A stretch of 64,000 bases of DNA from Rhyzopertha dominica (lineage: Eukaryota; Arthropoda; Insecta; Coleoptera; Bostrichidae): positions 11,160,001-11,224,000 of the forward strand of contig QCXZ01000064.1 of NCBI GenBank assembly GCA_025024175.1. Reading direction: 5' to 3'. The notes below the pieces were generated by a model that was not told the origin of the DNA, made no database searches, and saw nothing but the letters and a program-made list of their open reading frames with translations. Shown one piece after another: positions 13,436-25,476 of this stretch. Position 1 is the stretch's first letter. Every line of letters starts with the position of its first letter. The position numbers and the translations under genes are program-made.

Positions 13436-13813
13436 AAGAAGCCCGATAATATATTATTATAATTATGGCTAGCAATGGTATTATCTGCACCCAAGATCCG
13501 CACCTTGCGCGTACGCCAGAGCTTATTTTAGAGGCGTGAATTTAATTCATATTCTGAGCTTATTTGAGAACTAATTAATTTTTTTCTCGTCACATACCCC
13601 CAAATTTGATGTTCATTCGAGCTCAGCAACTACTATTGATGCGTTAATCTTCTTGCATTAAAAACCAAAACTTATCTAATTTGCCTTGCGGAAGAAACCT
13701 CAAAGTAGAGGTGCTCTTGCTCTCAACACTTATTTAGCGCAATTAAATAACACGACAACATTATTTGTATTTACCGGCTTCTTATGAAATTTGATTCCAC
13801 ATCTCTTTTCCAG

Positions 13814-14166
13814 AAGGAAAATCCATGGCAACATCCTATGACTGCAAATACATAGAAACTTCTGTCGGCATCAATCACAACGTCGACGAGCTCCTGGTTG
13901 GCATCCTCACCCAGATCCGCCTAAAGCTAGAAAACCCCGAGAAGAGCCGGGATCTTTTCCGAAAAAGGAGCTCATCCAAAAAGAACCTCTGCAGGAACAG
14001 GTCTCCCGCCTCCGGAACGGCAACTCCTACCGGCAGCGCACAGAATTCGCCGAAGAAATACAGGGGCTCGAGGACGTCGGCCAGTTTGAAGGTGAAGAGT
14101 CTTTTGGGGAAGGTTTGGGCCCGCGACAGCAAGTCCAAGTCGTGTGAGAATTTGCACGTCTTGTAA
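13814..14166 (+). CDS. Rgk: RGK-family small GTPase, last coding exon
   Basis: Terminal exon, about 117 residues to the TAA at 14164-14166. It opens at TCTTTTCCAG (ending 13813). Seen in order: the end of the G domain with CKYIETS (the G5-like ETSA/SAL position, typical of RGK proteins) and HNVDELLVG (helix alpha-5); a basic, Ser-rich tail with RKRSSSKKN; and the RGK C-terminal signature SLKVKSLLGKVWARDSKSKS followed by CENLHVL. RGK proteins lack a CAAX box; this C-terminal motif and basic stretch mediate membrane and 14-3-3/calmodulin interactions in the family. The exon is GC-richer than its surroundings, as expected for conserved coding sequence. An alternative acceptor 3 nt downstream would remove one Glu. 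It is separated from the previous exon by an 11.9-kb intron. Confidence 0.93.
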
Positions 14167-14455
14167 ATGGAATGAAAAAGTGGAATACTTTCTGTTGGAC
14201 CCTTGTGATAATTTGTTATTTTAGTTTTAGGTTTGTATGTTTTTCAGGGCATAAGTCGTAGGTTCCTTGAATCATGCCGAAGATATAAACAATGATGATG
14301 AGAAATTGATTAACATAGATTTCTTCACTAGCAGGGGACAGAACCCAAATTAAGCGGCTAAGTGATTTTAATACGTTAGTGCAAGACAAATTTTTTTACA
14401 AATGTTTTGTTGTATTTGGTAATAAAATTGTAATAAAATCCAATTTCTTTGTTTA
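14167..14455 (+). other. Rgk 3' UTR with poly(A) signals
   Basis: Follows the Rgk stop codon. Two AATAAA hexamers (14421-14426 and 14432-14437) lie about 255-270 bp downstream, a plausible cleavage/polyadenylation region. The exact 3' end is inferred. Confidence 0.55.
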
Positions 14456-17400
14456 TCACGGTTCTAGTTTGCAAGCTTTTTAATATTTGGCCATAAATAG
14501 GTCTAATGCTATATTGCAGACAGAATAACATCATTTAAATGGCATGTTTCTAAAGTACGGAGGTATATTATCAAATTTAGATATACTTTCCATTGTATGT
14601 TAGATTCACCATGACTGTCTTCATATTTTCGGCAGGCACATTATAACTCTGGTCCAAACGTGAGATACATAAGGCTAAGTTTTAGCTGGTATAAGGTCAC
14701 TAAAAGTTTATAGTTGGTGTAATAAGTGTTCGATTGTAGTAAAGCTCAATTTTCATAGTTTTGACCGTGGGATGGCAGCAAATTCATTATTTCACCAACT
14801 TAAGAACTATACAAAAGATGAACTTTTCTTGATTTTATTCAGGGTAAAACTTATTTGTCGCAAGGACTATGAATTTCGTATTTTTAAACCAAATATCGTT
14901 TTATAACCTGTTCTCTTGCATTTTACTCGTTATAGAACAAGCTCGCGTTACAATGCGAGCGCTAAGTACAATTAGAATGTGATTTCTTTATTTAATCGTA
15001 TTTATTTACTACTTTCGCATTATAAGCGTAGTGGTTGATAGCTTTAAGTATACTTTCGGATTAGTGTGATAGTCTTAACCCGTATGTAATAGCGCTAAAA
15101 TGCGCACAGTATCTAAGAGGCGTTCTATATTTGTTACACATGTCATTTTTTAATGTTTGTACCTATAGGCTAGTCAGGGGGTCATTTTAATATACCTGAT
15201 TTTTTGTACATGGTTGTATGTTACTTTAACAGTCTGTCGTTACTAACAAATGACCAAAATCCAAAATGAGGTAAGAATAAGGCATATTGGCTGTGTCTGA
15301 CGATGTAATACGCTTAACTTATACAAGACAATTTTTGGCAGGCGTCCCAGTACAAACTAAGTTNAAACTGGTGCACTGACTGATTACAACCTAGGTTAAT
15401 TCACAAACTCAAATTTCAAAACTTGAGTAATATAAACACCAAAGCAACAAAATAAATTATATACAAAGCTGATGGAGTTTGTGGATGGTATTACAAATTA
15501 GTGACATAGACATTTTGTTTGCAGCCGCAGTGCTGAATTTTGCTGCATAGTAAGGCAACTGTCCCAAATTATACCTATTTATGCTTCGAAGTACTCATTC
15601 AACATTTAAACAAGCAATAAATTAATTAATTAACTAGAATATAACTGTGAACGAAAGTAAGATAAAAGCTCCGCACCATATAGAAATAACAAAGCTGTTT
15701 AACTATCTGAGGATGTAATCATTAAGTTCACCTTTCAATGGGACTCTGCATTTTGACATTATAGAATAGTATTATATAATTAAAGTAACTATGCCCAGGC
15801 AAACGAATCGCCTATTTATCACATGTAGGGGCAATCACAAATTAAGTCGTTTAGAATATCTAATAAGAACAACCTTCGGTTGATGTAACGATGTTTAAAT
15901 TTCTTTATGATGGCAATTTGGGTCCACCCTCTAGAAATTAATTGATTGATGTTGAATGATTATTATGTACAGTATGCAATTATATGACGCCACTCTGTAT
16001 TATTACTGCAAAGGCAGAAATTACGGCGAAAAAGGGGTGTACTTATGAGTATTAATAAGGTATGTAATGCTAGTGATAACTGAACAAAAATTCGGTGATT
16101 GTTTTATCATATTGTAGGTTTTTAAGCACACCACAACAGTAACAACAATTTATACGACCAAGTTTTGTTGTGCCTTGTTACAGGCTTTTCTTAGGGATTG
16201 AAGTTTAATGCACATAAGCTTTGGCAGAAAAGAAGAGCATGAGATTTCTTACTGGATTTACTAATTTAAAGATGTTTCTATTGTTATTTATAAAACATGC
16301 ATTCGACATGTTCGTCTAGTGAAATAACGATTTTGTCTGAACTCTACCTGCTTGTTGAAAATAACATTTGTCTTGGGCTTCCGAGGTTTTTAAATTATGG
16401 TTGCTTTACACGAGCATGTTGAATGTACAATTAGCTGGATACATGTACATGTTTTGTCACAAATTTGCTGTACTACGTGTCGTATCTTCCATTTATCTGT
16501 CACATTTTCTCTTACGTGCCAATACTACCGTGTATTTTCGATACTGCTGGAGTGGGAGCAAGAAAGTCGCAGCAATAAATTTTGCATGTCCACTGAGTAT
16601 GATTTGCTCCTAATTCGCAGACATTTTATAATAAGCCGCACAGCATTAAATAGTCGAATCACTTCTGCTTTATTCGTACCAGAGCAATCCCAAAAGCAAA
16701 CCTTTATAAACCGTTGGGACTGCACTGCTGTTTGCCATACTGGCACGAGCCATCACATAGCTCACTAGTATGATCAGCTTTGGCTCGGCTGCCCTTTGTT
16801 ATGTGGTTTGGGATTAGCAGTTTGTCACATTGGAGTTCACCAAAAGGATGAAAAATGGGGAGGGGTACTCTAGATGATTACTAATCTCACAATAGATAGA
16901 ACAATGACAAAAAGAGTGAAATATTGATGTACGGTATGCGCAAAGTGATTCCGTGAATTCCCAAATAATAACTACCAGCTATAACGCTATGACCCTTCTC
17001 GCGAGTTTGTAGGGTCACATGCAGACAAAGCACATCTTTTTTGTTCGATTGACACAACGTTTCATTTCAAGAATGTGCAGAACACATTATCTTATCTTCA
17101 TTTATTCATTTAATTCCAGAAACAGTTCTCAGTTTTTCCTTTGCTCCTAAATACCAGGTGCAGGCTCTACGCTACTTGCGCATATTTTACCTTCCATGTA
17201 CGACCCTCCATACATTTTATTCAAATTGCGATGGATACAACGTCTTTTGCACTTAATAACCGATTGATAGGGCTGCCTAACTAAGGCCGACCATCCCAGG
17301 AGCTGCAATAAGACTCGTTTGAATGTGGCGAAATCACAAATGCAACCACCGGGTGAGCAGTTTTCCTGCAGTTTCAGCGGTTTGAAGACCTTACCTATGG

Positions 17401-18949
17401 ATTGCCCTCGTACTGTGATGAAGTTCTGTTCTACTTAATACAAACTAGGGCGCATTAAATTGATTATTTTGATTTTAAATCGCCAATAAACAAATTTTTG
17501 GTAGCGTATCTGAACAAATAAATAAATCATTACCTCATCTTAATACTTCTCCCTGAATCATCAGAATTGAGTCGACTATTTTACAAATTCAAATGCGTCA
17601 GTTTTATAACTATATGTGTTGTGTATAAAAATAACTTTGTTTTTTGATGTTACCGTATATTCTGGATGTCGCATTTCATTTTCCGTAAAGATTTTTCACG
17701 TTCGGGAAAGCCGGGTATTCAATTTAGAAAAAAAACATAGAATTTGTTTCCGTTCATTGTTAGCTTCAGGTATAACAAAATTTCGGCACGTGGCGACACC
17801 ATAGTAAGGTAAAGCCATGTCAACTTGTACATAGTACTAACGAGATTTTGTTATGTCCTGCATACTGCTTTGCAATAAATGTCACAGTGGCACAACGATA
17901 ACTGGTTTAAATTCTTCAGACAGTAAACTAATAAGCAATTGATTCCTTGAAAATTTTTAAACCAACTTAATTTAAACAAATATACATAATTCCCTATAAA
18001 AATAAATTATAAACGTTGTGTCACTAATGTATAGCCGCTGTTGTGTTCCCCATGCCACTGCACTATATATGATCAGAAGTATATTCATTTGTCGATATTT
18101 AGTTGTTATAGCGCACTACTACAAGCCACTACGTTCGGTTTTAGGGTTGTAAGACCAAGGTGAATGTGTTGATTTAAATAATGAATTTTTAACACAACTA
18201 ATAATTAATGCACATTTTGGAATTTTAACGTTTGTATATTTATAACCCATCCTTTATAATATTGTATATTTATAATATTAAGTCAAGTTTGTAACAATAA
18301 AATTTTTGCTGTCATTGAGTTTTGGTATATTTCGCTAATCATAAATGCTTCCTCCTTCTGTGCAAAAAATTGCTAAAGGTGTTGCAACTGCTTCTCACTT
18401 GTTTCCAGTATGAATTTTGAAACATTAATAAATATAAATAAACACTAGAATCAAAATATTCAATCAATTCTATGAATTAAAGTTAAAAATTGTCGTAGAT
18501 AGATACGTAACTCCCACCTCAAGTTATAGCAGGAAATTAATTTGAATATATGAAAAAGACAGAACTGAAAAACCTGCCCTCGCCAAAAATGAAGATCTCA
18601 GTGGTACATTGTGAGGAAACTCAGGATTGCATGGAAAGGTTTGCAGGGTGCACCCAATTACTGACGCTTTCTTTACCTTCTTCTGTGTTTAATGGTAGTA
18701 CTCGTATAGTTCGATTGCATTATTCCTCTTTCTTCCGACAAGCTGCTCTCTGGAATTGTATACTAGTTTAGGACCTCCTTGTTTATTATTCTCTTGTTGT
18801 TCTCCACATGTAGCACGGTCTTTCCATTTTGAGCTTGTTGCCGTTCATTTTCGACGCTTTTTGTAGTATAGGGTTCACTTCTTTCCTTTGAATATGTCCA
18901 CAATATTTTATTATATATTATATTTATATTATTTTTGTGACTGTCTTTT
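14456..18949. other. Intergenic, nothing recognised
   Basis: About 4.5 kb of AT-rich DNA downstream of Rgk, with one ambiguous base at 15364. The longer open frames (for example 16397-16768) overlap each other on both strands and show no domain. No repeats, RNA genes or transposon motifs stood out. Confidence 0.5.
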
Positions 18950-19120
18950 CTTCTAGAAATTCTGTGGTCCGATTTATTTGCCCGGTTTCGGCCAACATTT
19001 ATACGTGTGATAGTTTTTTGAACGATGTCATCTAAGACAATTGTAAATATTCTTGCTGATATGGGTTAGTCTCCTCTATTTTTTTCATTTTGCCTGCGTT
19101 GCTTGATCAAACCAATGTCT
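18950..19120 (-). pseudogene. Reverse transcriptase relic (RTE/CFDP2-like)
   Basis: The - strand can be read as GD-PISARIFTIVLDDIVQ (one stop after GD). This resembles the RT motif GDPLSP(K)LFT-VLDD of insect RTE-type (CFDP2-like) non-LTR elements. Only this motif is convincing. Confidence 0.35.
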
Positions 19121-20050
19121 CGTTATATCTTCATTAGCAAAGGTAAATGGAGTAGTTCTGTGTTTAGCGAAGTGTTTCAAATGTTTTTTGGCATGAAGAA
19201 TAAAAGATCTTCCATCCTGGAGAACATAGATGGAATTACAGTTGTTAGTGCACCATAAACGATAAACGCCTGAATGTGTGCAATGAAAACTAACTTTTTT
19301 TTAACAAACTACATGAACATTAACATCTCCACTATTTTTCAGTTGCAGCTACTGAACTGAGGTATTCAGTGTAGTTAAAGATAATTACCAAATATTTTTA
19401 ATAGTACAGTAATACAATAACAATAAATGTTTTCATTAACAACTATTTGACATATAATTTAATATTGAGTATAGTGGCACTGTATAAGCTATAGCTGCGA
19501 GTAGTTGAAATGCTTGAAACACGGAGGGAAACAGTAACTGGACCAAAATATCCCTTGAAGTATCTAAACTCGAAGAAATTTGTTGCCCGGACACAAAGGG
19601 TACTTGGATGTTTACTATTTAAAACCATACATCGCGTTCTCCAGTAGTAAAACAAAATCTTGCCAACTAGCTGGCAAAAATAAGTGCCGTGAATTAAATT
19701 CTGTTATTGCATGTAGAAGCTGATTTTATCACTCCAACTTTTACACTTATAAGCCGCACACAAAACTATATATGTTGCATCACTGCATTTGTCTAGGAAT
19801 AACCTTTTAATGTTGTGGAATATGGGGCAAAATCTGATTCGGTTGGCATGTTTCTTCAGTCACCGTTAAAATGGCGACCGTTCGTTTTTAATATCACGTG
19901 CACCAAATACTTATAGTTACCACCACTACCTTGCTAGAGAAGATAAGAATAGCCTCAGCATTCGTCAGTAAATTCCTTTTTTTTGGAAGATATTGTGCAA
20001 AAGAGTGAAGTCTGCTGCGGCCTATTGATTCTGTTGCCTTAATTCATTCA
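19121..20050. other. Intergenic, nothing recognised
   Basis: AT-rich sequence. The - strand frame 19443-19655 shows no domain. Confidence 0.4.
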
Positions 20051-20059
20051 TGACCTACA

Positions 20060-20560
20060 TGAACTCCGTAAACTTGTTCCACCATAAAATCTCCAAAGAC
20101 AAAAATTGAACGGATGCAGGTTGGAGAATCGGACAAGCATGCAGCCAGTGCGTCTATTGCTCAGACCATCTAACCACCGGGAAATATCTGCGATAACTCT
20201 TATCAATATTGTGGCTTTGCTTGCTTAAATCATATGGCTTATCGGTTATCGCAACCAACATTTTTCAAAAGATCGTCCCAATTACCTTGAAAGTGTGTAG
20301 TGCCATGTAGACGGTTGGACAAGAAGAAAAGGCACGATTAAAAATTACCTAGCCACACGCCCGCAGAAAAATATCTGTGGTGTAGCGGTTGAGCTGCTCA
20401 TCATTAGTAAGATGCTTCATCAGTGAATACGATTTTTTCATCAAAATTCTTCTCTGTACAGCAATTAACTACACACGTTGAATATGAGATGTGATGGCGA
20501 AAGTTTAGACTTTTGCAAACCGCAGAGTGAGGTAATGTCTATACTTACGTTGGTATTTTA
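20060..20560 (-). pseudogene. Second Tc3-like transposase relic
   Basis: Heavily decayed. On the - strand, SAGVWLGNF-SCLFFLSNRL followed by HGTTHFQGNWDDLLKNV (about 20260-20380) matches the family pattern NVWAGI-G-(I)GPFFL-RL-G-YL-FL-D-L. Further on, RFSNLHPFNFCLWRF (about 20100-20145) matches RSPDLxPLDFxLWG, the block holding a catalytic Asp, here replaced by Asn. Multiple stops and frame changes. Confidence 0.55.
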
Positions 20561-22540
20561 CGAGCGTTGATGCTGGGCTATATTTAAAATCTTTGTCTTA
20601 AGTTCTGCTAAACAAAAAATTCTCGACCTATCACTATTTACAGTCTTCATCTGCTTAAATGCATCTGTATCATTATGTCTGATCAGTGTGTGTGCATGAA
20701 CAACCCCGATTATATTCATTGTCAGCGTCAGCCGCTTTCACTGAATATCAAAACCATATCTACCATTTTGGCATTTCCCTAGGCATTGTTATTATATTTA
20801 TGATTAATATTTCTAACGTAACAAACGTGCAAAAATTTTGCGAACCACACTTACGGAGGGTTTTGAAATAAAGTAGTAGACTATTAAAAACTGAATTAAA
20901 AACAGAGCTAAAACTATGAAAGTTGTAAGGGATTTAATGCTTTAATTTAGCCTGTTGTAGCCTACATTCAATTATATTTTATATTCGTAAGTGAAATTCA
21001 AAATTTAATATCGTTTTCCATAACGCTAAGAAGGATGTTGACGAAAAACATATTGCATATACATATATCCTTGAAGGTTTATAACTTTTTAAGGATGCAA
21101 CTAAAAATAAAATTAGTCGAATCAGCTTATTCTGGTACTGCGCAGATAAGAAATCAGCTAGCCACCTTTTTCAACAAATTCGATATATAAATCTTGTTAA
21201 AAGCGGGGTCCGGTCTAGTGGCTGATGATTATGCAGCCCACAATAAAGGCGGTAGTACTTAAGGCTGCATATGACGCAGTTGCATATCGTGGAGGTTTTA
21301 ATATGTTCCTACATTGCACTTACCTGTCCTACAAATACACTTTGTTTTATTTTTATAACACCAAAGCTACACTTAAAATTCTATATTATGCAGCAATATA
21401 CTACGCACAACCTACCCAGCTATTCAAGTAAGAATTCAAATTAATTCAATATTTAAAAGGAAAACGTTTACCTACTTCTTGGTAATAGCATTGAGTTTCT
21501 TACTAATTCGATGGAAAATTATAATTAAAAATACTAAACTATTCTCCTTTATCGAAACCAGCAAATAAGCTACTTGTCCTTAAGGGCTAATCATTACATA
21601 AAATTCGTCAAACTAGATTACAAAGTGACGTTCTGGTAAGCTTCGCCAGTGATGGGCGCATAATATACGCCATGTAGATTACGCGTAGACTATGTAGATA
21701 ATATTCTACCTCGAAAGTCTACTGTAGAAAATATCATTGCGTAGATAAACAGAAATATTGAAATATTTAGTTTTCTAATAGCGTTCATTATCAATACTGT
21801 TCAAAGCGCCTGAAATGTCAATATTATTTTGTAGTCTATTATTATTTTTATTTCTTGCTACCTAAGCGAAATACTACCATGTTTTAATTAAATTAATTAG
21901 ATAAACGTCTAAACAATAATAATTTGTTTGGGCAATTAGGCATACGTTAATTAGAGCCAGAAAAGCAGTCTAAGCAGGACAAGCCTGTCATCATGGGCAC
22001 TTTGGCGACCTGAATCGGTCAAATGGATTCCTCCATGACTGTAAACAATGATTTTATTGTCTTTCCTCTTTATAAAAGGATATAGACGGGCAATTTCATA
22101 AACCACCGTTGTTCTTTTGTAGCAACCTTTTTAATAGTAGGTCAGTTTTATTGTGCTATATTGACTGGGTATACAAGCACTTATTACATGAGCTACATTT
22201 ATTTATTTCAAGCACTATTTTGTAGTTTTATTTATAGCCAAAACAACTTGTTCTGAACTAAAAAAGAATTTGTTAAGCTAAACAAATTACAGTCAAATAA
22301 ACCGTTATTTTAAATCCAAATAATCCGTGTTTTCTATGTAGTTACGGACTCTGTACCTTCTAGTGAATATACTTTTCTATTCTTAATTTGAACATGCAGA
22401 GAAACTTAATTTTCTAATAGCCAAGAAGTTAACAAAGTGCCTAATATAAACAAAGATAATTATCGCCTGAATGCATTTTTAATGATAATAAGAGATAAAT
22501 ATTGAGTTAACAGGCCAACAAATGTAATGAATAAGTATTA
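20561..22540. other. Intergenic; possible hAT-like end at 21650
   Basis: Mostly featureless AT-rich DNA. CAGTGATGGGCGCATAATA at about 21649, followed by repeated GTAGA words (21690-21760), resembles a hAT-type end with subterminal repeats, but no opposite terminus or target duplication was found. Confidence 0.3.
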
Positions 22541-22544
22541 CCAG

Positions 22545-22625
22545 CTTTGACCGGGATTTAAATCCGGGAGCTTTTATATGTAGTAAAATCTGCCTAATAT
22601 TTCATAACATGAGATTTAAGCAGTA
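22545..22625 (-). repeat. tRNA-derived SINE relic
   Basis: The - strand contains CCCGGATTTAAATCCCGG followed by TCAAAGCTGG. This shares the B-box-like core and the CAAAGCTG trailer with the relic at 13008-13095. Degenerate. Confidence 0.4.
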
Positions 22626-22849
22626 CATCTCTTTGCATCTTGTTAAATATACTCTATAAAAGAATACTAATAACAATTATATAAATTTCCTTAACGTTCT
22701 TGTTTTCAGCCGTTTCATACTGGTACAGGCACGTATATAGCTAGAATTTGCCCACTCTAATAAATCACTGTCCCGTCTAGCACAAAAGAATATATTACAT
22801 AATATAATAGCTGTTCAGATCATGGGGACCATTATTAATGTTTTCCATT

Positions 22850-23030
22850 ATCTATTTCCTCTTTTTCTGTTTTTGCTCTTTTCCTTCCAGTCCCGGATTT
22901 CTACTCCGCTTAATTACTCTTTCACCATTTCCAACCATCTGTTTTTTGATCTCCCTATTCTTCCTTTGCTTCCCTCACCAGTTGTATGTACGACGTTATC
23001 CTGCTAGATGTCCTAACCAACGAGCTTTTT
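22850..23030 (-). pseudogene. C-terminal relic of an RTE/CFDP2-like retrotransposon
   Basis: The - strand reads RWLGHLAG (about 23000-23025), then after frame changes VGNGERVIKRSRNPGLEGKE. This resembles the RWLGHV-RM ... GRPR-RW ... GxRNWxxxAxDR C-terminus of RTE-type/CFDP2-like retrotransposons. It lies on the same strand as the endonuclease relic at 24951-25476 and may be the far end of the same element, now interrupted by RLE copy 1. Confidence 0.45.
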
Positions 23031-23284
23031 GACCTTTCACTTTTTAGTTTTTTTAAAATTTAGATATTAATAAAATGATACCCAGGCATAACTTTCATCT
23101 ATGCAAATAAACAACTATCAAGTACCGAACATTTCATGCAAATGGCGAAATTTACATTGCATTACGAATAACCGAAGTACCGTTGAAAAAGGTGAAACTG
23201 CACAGATCGTATATCTCCGTAGTACTTCGTTTAATTACCACGGCTAGGTGCTAGGTGGCGCGGATAAGAAGAAGTACGTACGTA

Positions 23285-23445
23285 CCAGCGTAACCCTGAA
23301 TATCGGATGTCCTAAAATTAACGGATTTCGGGTAGCTTAACGGGTAGTTCTTGGGTTTTCGGGCACCAAAAATTTGTACCCGAGTAGCTCATAGTTATTG
23401 GGTACCGGTATCCGGGTATCCGTCGGTAACCCTACTAACGTGTGG
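23285..23445. repeat. GGGTA/TACCC word-repeat block
   Basis: Dense short motifs: TTCGGGTAGC, ACGGGTAGTT, GTACCCGAGTAG, TTGGGTACCG, CCGGGTATCCG, GGTAACCC. They resemble the subterminal word repeats of the hAT MITEs in this window, but no termini or target duplication were identified. Confidence 0.35.
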
Positions 23446-23621
23446 TATGTATTTGAATCTAACCCTCTATAACTCCGAACCATTGCCAACGCATTTGCTT
23501 TGTTTTTTATGCATGAGGACATGATCAATTATTTGGTTTTAGGTTTTACCATCTGGAGAGATCGACGTGCCTTTGTAAATTATCTTTTCCGTCGAAATGC
23601 ATACTAATTATTCTCAACCTG

Positions 23622-23642
23622 TATAATAATAATATTATTATT

Positions 23643-23702
<60 letters not shown>
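23622..23702. repeat. (AAT)n microsatellite, 5' flank of RLE copy 1
   Basis: About 80 bp of AAT/TTA repeats ending directly at the first base of the retrotransposon at 23703. Confidence 0.9.
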
Positions 23703-23703
<1 letters not shown>

Positions 23704-24859
23704 TGCTAAAAACAAAATAAATGCCATTAGCACATGGGCATATCCGGTTATTAGCTACTCTTTTGGAGTGCTCAGTTATTCTCCCACTGAGCTCCAGACA
23801 CTGGATCGGCAGATGAGGACTATGCTCACTAAACATCTAATGTTGCACCCCAACTCAGCAATTGAAAGGTTATATTTTCCAAGAGATCAGGGCGGCCGAG
23901 GTATGTTAAATCTAGAAGAAACCTGTAAAAAGGAGAAACTTGGATTAACAAAATACTTCAAAACAAAAAACTTACCCTTTTACCAAACCTTAGCCTTGGC
24001 CGATAAAGGCTATTCCCCGCTGAACCTAGCTGCTCCAATTCCTGAAAAGCAAAAATATAGCGAGATGTTGAGAACCAAATGGAAAACCAAAGCAATGCAC
24101 GGGCGCTTCTATGCCAGCTTGCATCAGCAAGTAGCCGACCTTAAGGCAAGCAACAGCTATCTGACTTCCGGATACCTTTTCCCGGAAACGGAGGGAGCTT
24201 TATGTGCGATCCAGGACCAAGTTGTCCCAACAAGATTTTACAAAAGGCATATTCTAAAGCAACCGGTTGAAACCACCAAATGCCGACTGTGTGGCCACGA
24301 GGAGGAATCTGTCCAACATCTTATTTCAGCGTGTACTTACCTGGCACCCACTGTATACACAAGCCGCCATAATAACATGGGAAAAGTTGTCCACCAGTTC
24401 GTAGCACAGAATGCAGGTCTTGCTAACAAAGGCACACCAATACACAAGTACGAGCCAAAAAATATTTTAGAGAATTCCAACATTAAAATCTATTGGGATA
24501 CTACCATTCACACAGACAGACAGGTTCTCCATAATAGACCCGATATGGTTATAATCAACAAAACAACAAAAAAATGCACAATAATTGACTTCGCTATCCC
24601 TCTTGACGACAACCTCAGCAGATCATATAAAACAAAAAAATATAAGTACGTGCAACTTGCTGATGAGATCCAGGAAATGTGGAAGATGCAAAATGTTGAG
24701 ATTAAGCCAGTGATAATTTCTGCCAACGGTCTAGTCCACAAAAACACTCGACGACATTTAGAGGAACTTCAAGTCCAATCGAACGCCCTAACGTGGATGC
24801 AGAAAGCAGTCGTTCTTGGAACCACTGCGATCATCCGAAGAACGATCTCTAGGCGTTAA
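23703..24859 (+). CDS. RLE retrotransposon ORF, C-terminal part (truncated, no native start)
   Basis: Uninterrupted frame of about 385 codons encoding RT thumb, CCHC finger and restriction-like endonuclease. It differs from copy 3 (59599-60682) at about a dozen bases by eye over 1.1 kb, so both are young. It probably yields no functional protein because the polymerase palm and fingers are missing. Confidence 0.8.
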
Positions 24860-24860
24860 C

Positions 24861-24891
24861 TTCAGTAGCCCTGAGAAATCCGGCTACTGAA
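24861..24891 (+). promoter_or_regulatory. Conserved 3'-UTR hairpin of the RLE element
   Basis: TTCAGTAGCC / GGCTACTGAA form a perfect 10-bp stem around an 11-nt loop, immediately after the stop codon. A smaller CACT-CAAC-AGTG hairpin follows at about 24898-24909. Identical structures occur in copies 2 and 3. It probably marks the RNA end recognised by the element's RT (inference from R2-type biology). Confidence 0.75.
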
Positions 24892-24932
24892 AAACTCCAC
24901 TCAACAGTGTGATGGAAAAAAAATAAAAAAAA

Positions 24933-24949
24933 AATAATAATAATAATAA
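24933..24949 (+). repeat. (TAA)n tail of RLE copy 1
   Basis: After GTGTGATGG and an A-rich run, TAA repeats resume, so the element is bracketed by TAA sequence on both sides. Confidence 0.85.
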
Positions 24950-24950
24950 T

Positions 24951-25476
24951 GCGAAGTCTAGCCAAAGGCAATACTATTCCTTCCAATACGTACTTCGATA
25001 TTTTCTATCTCCTGTTCAATTTTTTTTATAAAACTCCTGTTTCCTTCGTTATCGTTATCTTCTGGGGGTGCACGAACATTGACTGTAGTTATTCCACGCT
25101 ACCCATATTTAACGCGTATATAGCACATTATTTTCCATAACGCCATAAGATTTATAGCTTGTACCATTCTTCCAGACACCAAAAATTCCACCTCCAACAT
25201 TTTATTTTCGCCCTGGTTGTTGAACAGCCCGCGATCTTTACAACTTGTAATACTCTCACCTTTCAGTTTAGTTTCCTATAAGACCAATATATTGATTTTA
25301 TACTTTTGCGTAATCGTTACAAAATTTCTAATAGCGCCGGCTCCAGCTCCTTCCTCATATATACTTATAACATTACATGTCTCCATTTGAACTTGTTTAC
25401 CATTTCCACTTTTTTTTCTAAAAAGAATACTTAACGAACATTTAAAAAACGAATACTTGGCTTTTACAGTTTTCAA
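24951..25476 (-). pseudogene. APE endonuclease relic of an RTE/CFDP2-like retrotransposon
   Basis: One largely open - strand frame with two in-frame stops. In order: CNVISIYEEGAGAGAIRNFV (the family's WNVRSLY...GA), KINILVL-ETKLKGE (family LQETRWKG, with the catalytic Glu of the QE motif), VEFLVSGRMVQAI (GVGFLV), CYIRVK and TTVNVRAPPEDNDNEG (NVHAPTED). This is an apurinic-like endonuclease domain. It is cut off at 24951 next to the TAA tail of RLE copy 1. Confidence 0.75.

Larger units (their letters stand above)
1904..13813 (+). other. 11.9-kb Rgk intron, rich in transposon relics
   Basis: Bounded by donor GTAAGA (1904) and acceptor TTTTCCAG (13813). It contains the elements annotated separately at 3985-4075, 4127-4258, 4300-5060, 5939-6960, 10617-10690, 10938-11827, 13008-13095 and 13330-13435. 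The parts at about 1.9-3.9, 7-10.6 and 11.9-13 kb are AT-rich. I recognise nothing in them beyond short chance frames; the - strand frames at 12043-12294 and 12473-12697 are coding-like but unidentified. Confidence 0.7.
23703..24913 (+). mobile_element. RLE non-LTR retrotransposon (Dong/R4-like), 5'-truncated copy 1
   Basis: A 1.2-kb 3' fragment of a restriction-like-endonuclease (RLE) non-LTR retrotransposon. The open frame continues from the TAA tract at 23702 to the TAA at 24857-24859. It starts in the RT thumb region (INAISTWAYPVISYSFGV). A CCHC finger follows, CRLCGHEEESVQHLISAC (24281-24334), with spacing CX2CX8HX4C, then RHNN. The RLE core RPDMVIINKTTKKCTIIDFA gives PDX14D. The zinc finger followed by PD-D endonuclease is diagnostic of the R2/R4/Dong group; Dong of Bombyx is known to insert in TAA repeats. 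The RT catalytic domain is absent, so this copy is dead. The GTG at 23768 is not a real start. The 3' UTR carries a hairpin, then A-rich/TAA sequence. Confidence 0.92.
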
